Assembly: GCA_946479185.1 (NCBI GenBank)
Contig: CAMLFF010000220.1
Coordinates: 1 to 5,578, forward strand
DNA length: 5,578 nucleotides
Source of the DNA: an uncultured Sphingobium sp.
Lineage (GTDB): Bacteria; Pseudomonadota; Alphaproteobacteria; Sphingomonadales; Sphingomonadaceae
Direction of reading: 5' to 3'
Made by a program: the position numbers and the translations under genes. Below the pieces are notes generated by a model. The model did no database searches and was not told the DNA's origin. It saw only the letters and a list, made by a program, of their open reading frames with translations. This document shows positions 1-4,215 of this stretch, in pieces. How positions within the stretch are numbered: position 1 is the stretch's first letter; each line of letters starts with the position of its first letter.

Positions 1-1
1 C

Positions 2-148
2 GTTGGGTCCCTCGCCGGAGCCGACTCGCGTGAGCTCGAGCACGATCGCCTCCCGCGCACCGGCCTCCGCGAAACGCGCGAGCGCGTCGACCGCGGCGAG
101 ACCGCTCAGCGCCGGGTCGGGCGAGACCAGCCGCCCGCCGCGCAGGCA
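2..148 (-). CDS. HisA/HisF-like protein fragment, internal piece, both ends missing
   Basis: Read on the minus strand, these bases are an open frame with a coherent protein pattern. It starts [11 protein letters not shown], continues through an alanine-rich helix ([17 protein letters not shown]) and ends in a strand, [16 protein letters not shown] 'DLKGGRL... EAGA..vIVLDLARVGTGxGP' pattern is known from the second half of HisA/HisF-related (beta/alpha)8 proteins (the proFAR isomerase superfamily and the HisA-like proteins of archaea, planctomycetes and methylotrophs); the match here is from memory, not a search. No start or stop codon belongs to it: it enters from the window edge and ends where superoxide dismutase sequence begins on the other strand. 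Base composition is about 78% GC by hand count, against about 60% in the next 200 bases, so it probably comes from a different genome or replicon. If it is not HisA-like, it is simply GC-rich sequence with a long open antisense frame. Confidence 0.4.
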
Positions 149-155
149 GGCCAGC
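140..155. other. Probable chimeric junction between foreign GC-rich sequence and the SOD gene
   Basis: Left of this point the sequence reads as a minus-strand HisA-like fragment. Right of it the + strand reads as the middle of a Mn-type superoxide dismutase, beginning about [15 protein letters not shown]. The + frame stays open leftwards through the join but loses all SOD resemblance ([10 protein letters not shown] and earlier residues are not SOD-like). Composition changes at the same place, from about 78% to about 60% GC. I see no inverted or direct repeats, target-site duplication or integrase-type site at the join. An assembly or library chimera is therefore the simplest reading, with a genuine deletion or recombination scar as the alternative. 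Confidence 0.6.
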
Positions 156-499
156 CCTCCGCCGCACTGGCAGCAGCGATCAACGCCAAGTTCGGCTCGA
201 TGGATGGTTTCAAGACCGCCTTCAAAACCGCAGGCACCGGGCGCTTTGGCTCAGGCTGGGTCTGGCTGATCGTCGGCAGCGATGGCCAGCTTGCGATCAC
301 CTCCACGCCCAATCAGGATAATCCGCTGATGGACGTGGCCGAAACAAAGGGCACCCCCATCCTTGGTAATGATGTGTGGGAACATGCCTATTATCTGAAA
401 TATCAGAACAAGCGCGCCGATTATCTCGATGGCTGGTGGCAGGTCGTGAACTGGAAGACGGTGTCGGATCGCTACGCCGCAGTCACCGCGAAACGCTGA
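152..499 (+). CDS. sodA: Superoxide dismutase (Fe/Mn family, Mn-type), 5'-truncated
   Basis: This is the C-terminal alpha/beta domain of an iron/manganese superoxide dismutase, which dismutates superoxide to oxygen and hydrogen peroxide. Homology starts near [15 protein letters not shown] and runs to the TGA at 497-499. It includes the core FGSGWVWL (245-268) and the signature DVWEHAYY from 371. The Asp at 371-373 and His at 383-385 are the third and fourth metal ligands. The [10 protein letters not shown] stretch carries the Gln (314-316) that corresponds to the second-sphere Gln146 of E. coli MnSOD, and the tail [14 protein letters not shown] is also MnSOD-like rather than FeSOD-like. The N-terminal helical hairpin domain, with the first two His ligands, is missing because the sequence changes identity at about 150. 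This fragment could not be active alone. A hairpin terminator follows directly. Family assignment is firm; the Mn subtype rests on the Gln position; the cellular compartment cannot be judged without the N-terminus. Confidence 0.93.
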   Translation, partial: QPSAALAAAINAKFGSMDGFKTAFKTAGTGRFGSGWVWLIVGSDGQLAITSTPNQDNPLMDVAETKGTPILGNDVWEHAYYLKYQNKRADYLDGWWQVVNWKTVSDRYAAVTAKR

Positions 500-504
500 G
501 CATA

Positions 505-540
505 GGGCGCGGCGCACAGCAAGCGCCGCGCCTCCCTTTC
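505..540 (+). terminator. Stem-loop terminator after the SOD gene
   Basis: A perfect 10-bp stem, GGCGCGGCGC (506-515) with GCGCCGCGCC (523-532), closes a 7-base loop ACAGCAA. The pair 505/533 adds a G-T wobble. The stem begins 6 bases after the SOD stop and is followed by TCCCTTTC, a pyrimidine run with few consecutive T residues. The position and stem strength suit an intrinsic terminator of the T-poor kind common in GC-rich bacteria. It separates the SOD gene from the iclR-type gene downstream. Confidence 0.7.
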
Positions 541-650
541 GCCCAGTCGACAGGGCGCGCGCGCAACAAGGCCGATGACAGTCGCCGCAGATTGTGCAAT
601 TTCCGCCCGATGTTGGACGACCTCCTGCCCTCAACGATGCGGAACGAGCC

Positions 651-1418
651 GTGAGCACGCCGCCCAGCGGCTCTGCTGGCAAGACCATCTATCTGCTCAA
701 GCTCGTCGCCGCCGGGCCGCACACATTTTCTCTGGGCGAGCTGGCCGAGCGCGCAGGGCTGCCCGTCAGCTCGGTGCATCGGCTGTTGCAGGAGATGGTG
801 CGCAGCGGGCTTATCGAGCGTGGCAAAGACCAAAGCTACCGCACTGGGCGCGAGCTGCATCGCCTCGCCTCGCAAGTCGTCTCCCGGTTCGATCTCACGC
901 GCAGCGCACATCCCCTGCTGGAAAAGCTGGTCGAGGATTGGCAGGAAACCGCCGTCCTGTGCGCCTATAGCCCGGTCGGTCGCAACGCCGTGATTGCCGA
1001 TGCGGTGTTGACGCCGCATCCGCTGCGCTTTGCGGTGGAAAAGGGCCAGGAGGTGTCGCTGCCCTGGGGCTCCCTTGGGCGCGCTATTCTCGCATTTCTG
1101 CCCACAGGCGAAATCGAAGCCGTCATGCGGGAGGCAAAGGCGGGCCCCCTCACCGGCCAGCCGCGCTCGCCGCGCCCGGAAATCCATCAGGATCTCACCG
1201 AAATCCGCGCCAACGGCTTCTCGCGCTATTATAATCCAGACAATGACATTGCCGGCATTGCCAGCCCAATTTTCGATGGCACCGGCGCGGTGCTCGGTTG
1301 CGTGGGCGTGACCATGCCTTCCCAGCGCTATCAGCTTCATATCGAAGATGATCTGGCTGTGGCGGTGCGGGCTGCAGCGAATGATCTGAGCGAGCGGGCC
1401 TCCATCGCTCAAAATTGA
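651..1418 (+). CDS. IclR-family transcriptional regulator
   Basis: The product (255 aa from GTG 651) has the two-domain IclR layout. An N-terminal winged helix-turn-helix spans about residues 10-66, with GELAERAGLPVSSVHRLLQE holding the two HTH helices and a wing at YRTGREL. The effector-binding domain follows to the C-terminus; it includes SLPWGSLGRAILAFLP and the conserved late segment DIAGIASPIFDGTGAVLG (from residue 199). IclR proteins bind DNA as dimers or tetramers and respond to small, often aromatic or carboxylic, metabolites. I prefer GTG 651, just after GGAACGAG at 641-648, because it gives the usual family length. An in-frame GTG at 594 would add 19 residues and has no visible ribosome site. 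The gene ends 8 bases before a pair of IclR-style palindromes and precedes a dioxygenase and an MFS transporter on the same strand, so it probably controls them. The effector cannot be deduced. Confidence 0.93.
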   Translation: MSTPPSGSAGKTIYLLKLVAAGPHTFSLGELAERAGLPVSSVHRLLQEMVRSGLIERGKDQSYRTGRELHRLASQVVSRFDLTRSAHPLLEKLVEDWQETAVLCAYSPVGRNAVIADAVLTPHPLRFAVEKGQEVSLPWGSLGRAILAFLPTGEIEAVMREAKAGPLTGQPRSPRPEIHQDLTEIRANGFSRYYNPDNDIAGIASPIFDGTGAVLGCVGVTMPSQRYQLHIEDDLAVAVRAAANDLSERASIAQN

Positions 1419-1426
1419 CGCTGCCC

Positions 1427-1468
1427 ATTTCCGTATATCGGAAATATCATTCTGAAATTTGGAATATC
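1427..1468. promoter_or_regulatory. Tandem IclR-type operator palindromes
   Basis: Box A is ATTTCCGTATATCGGAAAT (1427-1445): perfect 7-bp arms around a TATAT centre. Box B is ATTCTGAAATTTGGAAT (1449-1465): an imperfect palindrome with 4-bp outer arms and matched AA/TT near the centre. Their centres (1436 and 1457) are 21 bp apart, two helical turns, so both would sit on one DNA face. The right half-sites also form a direct repeat, GGAAATATC (1440-1448) and GGAATATC (1461-1468). Short TTCC/GGAA palindromes of this size are typical IclR-family binding sites (E. coli IclR uses TGGAAATNATTTCCA). The site lies in an AT-rich island between the IclR-family gene and the dioxygenase gene, so binding by that regulator is the natural inference. 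It is not demonstrated. Confidence 0.55.
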
Positions 1469-1469
1469 C

Positions 1470-1499
1470 TTGAGGCGCACCTGCCTGAGCGCGTAATTG
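1470..1499 (+). promoter_or_regulatory. Weak candidate promoter for the dioxygenase gene
   Basis: TTGAGG (1470-1475) could serve as a -35 element and TAATTG (1494-1499) as a -10 element, with an 18-base spacer. Both match the sigma-70 consensus poorly, so this is a tentative call. Its interest is placement: the -35 would begin 5 bases after palindrome box B, the arrangement expected if the IclR protein acts as an activator rather than a blocker. Transcription would then begin near 1506 and leave a leader of about 170 bases before the dioxygenase start. Confidence 0.2.
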
Positions 1500-1515
1500 A
1501 ACATCAGCGTCAATT
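1495..1515. repeat. Short inverted repeat in the dioxygenase leader region
   Basis: AATTGA (1495-1500) and TCAATT (1510-1515) are perfect 6-bp inverted arms separated by 9 bases. The left arm overlaps the tentative -10 element. It could be a binding site for a second regulator or a weak hairpin, but 6-bp arms of this composition can arise by chance. Confidence 0.25.
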
Positions 1516-1664
1516 TAAGGCGCACGACAAGGCAGAGGGTTATGACGCACGTCAGCTATGGGCTTCCCTATCCAGCGACGAATTTTGTCAGGCCAAGCGC
1601 CTTTACGCTGGCCATCTCGACCGGCGCTCAACCCTCTAGCTGTCCGCGCCTCCTCCCCTCATTT

Positions 1665-1670
1665 GGAAAG
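1665..1670 (+). promoter_or_regulatory. Ribosome binding site of the dioxygenase gene
   Basis: GGAAAG lies 8 bases upstream of ATG 1679. It decides the start in favour of 1679 over the in-frame ATG at 1748, which has no purine-rich motif at a useful distance. Confidence 0.55.
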
Positions 1671-1678
1671 TTCGAGTC

Positions 1679-2632
1679 ATGAATGTAGCACTTTCTCCCG
1701 CCCCTACGGCCGACACCATCCCGCCGCCAATCGTCGCGGGCCTGCCCATGCCGGAATTCAAGCGGATCACTGTCGAGCCGATTTCCGGCGCCTGTGGCTG
1801 CGAGATTGGCGGCGTTGATCTGCGCCAGCCGCTGGATGCGGAAACCGTCAGCGAGATCATGAAGGCGTTCGAGCAATTCCTCGTCATCGTCTTCCGCGAT
1901 CAGGATTTGACGCCTGAGCAGCACAAGGAATTTTCCCGTCATTTCGGCCCGATCACGGAGCTTCCGCAAGCGCCGACTTATAATGGCCATGACGATATGC
2001 AGGAGGTACGCCGCGAGGCCTATGAGCCCGAGAATGTCGTGCCCTCCTTCGAGCATTTCCACACGGACAGCCCCTTCCTCGAGCGCCCGCCGCTCTGCGT
2101 CGTGATGCGCGCGCTGGAAGTGCCCAAATGGGGCGGCGATACCGCCTTCTCCAACGGCTATCTCGTCTATGAGCATCTCTCGGACGGCATGAAGAAGCTG
2201 CTCGATGGGCTTGAGGTCGTCTATTCCGGCAAGGAAATCTGGGCGCGCAACGAGAAGCTGCCACCCGAAAAGCGGCTCCGTCTGCGTGAATCGCATAATT
2301 TCACCGAGGAAGAGATGGAGAATATCCATCCCGCCGTGCGCGTGCATCCGGTCACGGGCCGCAAGGCACTGTTCGCGACCTCAGCCTATTTCCAGCACTT
2401 TGTCGGCTGGAACAAGGCGGAGAGCCTGGCGCTGCTCAACTATCTCCAGGGCCTCGCCCAGCACCTCCATTATCACTGCCGCATCAAGTGGCAGAAGGAC
2501 ACGCTGATCGTGTGGGATAACCGCTTCCTGCTCCACCGTGGCGTGCATGATTTCAAGCATGAGCGTCGCCACCTCATCCGCACGACGGTGATGGGTGAAC
2601 GCCCGTTGGGGCCAGCATCTCTAAGCGCCTGA
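1679..2632 (+). CDS. 2-oxoglutarate/Fe(II)-dependent dioxygenase, TauD/TfdA family
   Basis: This 317-aa cytoplasmic enzyme belongs to the TauD/TfdA family. These enzymes couple decarboxylation of 2-oxoglutarate to hydroxylation of a substrate, often cleaving C-S, C-O or C-N bonds as the hydroxylated product collapses. The opening family motif is at residues 30-48 (ITVEPISGACGCEIGGVDL), with CGC where LGA is usual. The iron triad is complete: H128 and D130 in HFHTDSPF, and H286 in WDNRFLLHRGVHDF. R297, 11 residues after H286, matches the TauD arginine that binds 2-oxoglutarate; R301 matches the TauD residue contacting the substrate sulfonate, though it is kept in many relatives. WGGDTAFSNG (151-160) is another family motif. 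It is slightly longer than TauD or TfdA (about 283-287 aa), mainly through a proline-rich 24-residue N-terminus. Flanking iclR and MFS genes suggest catabolism of an imported compound. Substrate unknown; family and catalytic competence are well supported. Confidence 0.93.
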   Translation: MNVALSPAPTADTIPPPIVAGLPMPEFKRITVEPISGACGCEIGGVDLRQPLDAETVSEIMKAFEQFLVIVFRDQDLTPEQHKEFSRHFGPITELPQAPTYNGHDDMQEVRREAYEPENVVPSFEHFHTDSPFLERPPLCVVMRALEVPKWGGDTAFSNGYLVYEHLSDGMKKLLDGLEVVYSGKEIWARNEKLPPEKRLRLRESHNFTEEEMENIHPAVRVHPVTGRKALFATSAYFQHFVGWNKAESLALLNYLQGLAQHLHYHCRIKWQKDTLIVWDNRFLLHRGVHDFKHERRHLIRTTVMGERPLGPASLSA

Positions 2633-2646
2633 ACAACTGACGACAG

Positions 2647-2690
2647 CCGCGCGACCCCCGTAAATATGCGTGGGCCGCGCGGGCATTTTG
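2647..2690 (+). terminator. Intercistronic GC hairpin, possible weak terminator or attenuator
   Basis: CCGCGCG (2647-2653) pairs perfectly with CGCGCGG (2676-2682). After one A-C mismatch the stem continues with CCC (2655-2657) against GGG (2672-2674), enclosing an AT-richer loop. GCATTTTG follows, with only four T residues. The hairpin starts 14 bases after the dioxygenase stop and ends 50 bases before the transporter start. It may reduce read-through into the transporter gene or stabilise the upstream message. As the T-run is short, full termination is doubtful. Confidence 0.4.
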
Positions 2691-2717
2691 AAGCAGGATG
2701 CTGCTCGACGAAAAAGT

Positions 2718-2729
2718 GAGGGAGAGGGA
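2718..2729 (+). promoter_or_regulatory. Strong ribosome binding site of the MFS gene
   Basis: GAGGGAGAGGGA is a long purine run complementary to the 16S rRNA tail and ends 3 bases before ATG 2733; its GGAG core lies about 8 bases upstream. It fixes the start at 2733 rather than the in-frame GTG at 2670, which lies inside the intercistronic hairpin and would add a charged 21-residue stretch. Confidence 0.75.
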
Positions 2730-2732
2730 CGC

Positions 2733-4073
2733 ATGGCTGATCCACAGATGGCGACCACGGAGACCGGCCCGGAAGCAGGCAATGCCACCATGCCCGGCGA
2801 CTGGAATTTTGGCGCCATGTATGGCCTTGGCTTCCTGACCATTGTCTCGGCTTTCAACTATCTGGATCGCTCGCTACTCGGCCTCGCCCTGCCCGCCATC
2901 AAGGCGGAGATGCACGTGTCCGACACTGTGCTGGGCCTCGTCTCCGGCCTCGCATTCTTGCTCTTCTATTCCATTCTCGGTGTGCCGATTGCCTGGGCGG
3001 CAGACCGCTACAATCGCCGCAACATCATCGCGTTCGGCTTCGCTTTCTGGAGCCTGATGACGATGGCGACCGGCTGGGTCGCCAATGTCTGGCAGCTGGC
3101 GCTGACCCGATTCCTGATGGGCGCAGGCGAAGCGTGCGGCATTGCGCCCTCCAACTCGATCATATCGGACCTGTTCCGCGCCGAGCGCCGCCCGCTCGCT
3201 TTCTCCATTTTCGGCACGGCGGTGTCCATCTCGTCCATCCTCTTCTTCCCGATCATGGGCTGGGTCGGCTATGCCTATGGCTGGCGCGCAATGTTTGTCG
3301 TTGCGGGTATTCCCGGCATCATCCTCTCGCTCATCTTCGTGCTGACCGTGAAGGAGCCAGAGCGCGGCGCATCGGAAGCCAAGCGGATCGAGAAGGCTGC
3401 GCGCGAAGGCTTCCGCACCAGCATCGCCTTCCTCGCAAAGCAGCGCGCCTATATCTTCATCGTGCTGGGCGCGACGATGATGGGGCTAAACGTGTTCGCC
3501 GCCAGCGTGTGGACCCCCACCTTCCTCACCCGTGTTCATGGCCTCACCCTCATTGAAGTGGCGGGCACCACCGGACCGATCCGTGGCGTCTTCGGCGTCG
3601 CTGGCGTGTTGCTCGGCGGACTTCTGATCGACCGCATGGGCCGCCGCGCGGCACATTGGCGGATGACCATTCCGGCAGTCGCCTGCCTGCTCGCCGCGCC
3701 TGCCGAACTCGTCTTCCTGCTGGCGGATAATCACGCGATCTGGCTCTCGGCCTACGCGGCATCAGCCTTCCTCCTCCTCATCCACCAAGGCCCGATCTTC
3801 GCGGCGGTGATGAGCGTAGCGCGCCTGCGCATGCGTGCTGTGGCGACCTCCATCCTGCTCTTCTGCGCCGCGCTGATCGGGCAGGCATTGGGGCCGTTGG
3901 TCGTGGGCTATCTCAATGATCTGCTGCATCCCAGCCTCGGTGACATCGCAGTGCGCTATTCCATGCTCGTCATCGTCGCTACGGCGCTTGCCGGGGGCAT
4001 CATGTTCCTGCTGGCGGGGCGCTATATCGAGGCGGATGCCAAGCGGGCTTTGGGCGACGTGCCGACCGATTGA
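2733..4073 (+). CDS. Major facilitator superfamily (MFS) transporter, spinster-like
   Basis: This 446-aa inner-membrane protein has about 12 hydrophobic helices in two halves, separated by a charged cytoplasmic loop at about residues 206-238 (KEPERGASEAKRIEKAAREG). TM1 carries the pattern FNYLDR (41-46), as in spinster-type and organic-anion MFS proteins. The loop between TM2 and TM3 holds MFS motif A, GVPIAWAADRYNRR (83-96). A degenerate second copy occurs in the C-terminal half at DRMGRR (300-305). The first ~24 residues are polar and there is no cleavable signal, as usual for MFS. Length is normal and the frame intact. The gene starts 100 bases after the dioxygenase on the same strand, so the two are probably cotranscribed at least in part, and the transporter is the likely importer (or product exporter) for that enzyme's substrate. 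Direction and substrate cannot be read from the sequence. Superfamily certain, subfamily tentative. Confidence 0.93.
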   Translation: MADPQMATTETGPEAGNATMPGDWNFGAMYGLGFLTIVSAFNYLDRSLLGLALPAIKAEMHVSDTVLGLVSGLAFLLFYSILGVPIAWAADRYNRRNIIAFGFAFWSLMTMATGWVANVWQLALTRFLMGAGEACGIAPSNSIISDLFRAERRPLAFSIFGTAVSISSILFFPIMGWVGYAYGWRAMFVVAGIPGIILSLIFVLTVKEPERGASEAKRIEKAAREGFRTSIAFLAKQRAYIFIVLGATMMGLNVFAASVWTPTFLTRVHGLTLIEVAGTTGPIRGVFGVAGVLLGGLLIDRMGRRAAHWRMTIPAVACLLAAPAELVFLLADNHAIWLSAYAASAFLLLIHQGPIFAAVMSVARLRMRAVATSILLFCAALIGQALGPLVVGYLNDLLHPSLGDIAVRYSMLVIVATALAGGIMFLLAGRYIEADAKRALGDVPTD

Positions 4074-4106
4074 GCGGAGCTACCGAGCAAAATCTTCCTC
4101 TCCAAC

Positions 4107-4140
4107 ACTTTGATTATTTTCGTCGAAACCTGATCAAAGT
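4107..4140. repeat. Nested inverted repeat between the MFS and tamA-like genes
   Basis: ACTTTGAT (4107-4114) and ATCAAAGT (4133-4140) are perfect 8-bp arms. Inside them TTTCG (4118-4122) and CGAAA (4124-4128) form a second 5-bp pair around a single T. The result is a two-tier stem in an AT-rich patch, beginning 33 bases after the transporter stop. It lacks a T-run on the + strand, so it is not a textbook terminator. It could be a weak terminator, an mRNA 3'-end stabiliser, or a dimeric regulator site upstream of the tamA-like gene. Confidence 0.45.
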
Positions 4141-4203
4141 TCGCGCGTTCCATGTGCTGGGATTGCGTGTTGTCGAGGCCGGCACTCTTTAATGAGCACC
4201 GCC

Positions 4204-4210
4204 GAGGGGG
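4204..4210 (+). promoter_or_regulatory. Ribosome binding site supporting a TTG start for the tamA-like gene
   Basis: GAGGGGG ends 5 bases before TTG 4216, good spacing for initiation. The alternative in-frame ATG at 4192 has only GAGG at 4175-4178, 13 bases away. If ATG 4192 were used, GAGGGGG would lie inside the coding region as codons for Glu-Gly-Asp. Confidence 0.5.
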
Positions 4211-4215
4211 ATTTC

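Noticed and set aside
3..269. 88-codon + strand frame across the left-edge junction
   Set aside because: It is out of frame with the SOD sequence and consists of Ser/Pro/Arg-rich residues with no family pattern.
483..1412. 309-codon minus-strand frame opposite the IclR-family gene
   Set aside because: It is the antisense shadow of a clear IclR protein; its His/Arg/Gly/Ala-rich content is typical of GC-rich antisense frames and matches no family.
1415..1639. 74-codon + strand frame starting at TTG 1415, spanning the operator region
   Set aside because: It starts at TTG inside the iclR stop region without a ribosome site, covers the AT-rich palindromes, and its protein shows no family pattern.
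1628..2347. 239-codon minus-strand frame opposite the dioxygenase
   Set aside because: The dioxygenase on the + strand has a complete active site; the antisense frame is a composition effect.
2670..2732. Upstream GTG start for the MFS transporter
   Set aside because: It lies within the intercistronic hairpin and lacks a ribosome site, whereas ATG 2733 follows a very strong one.
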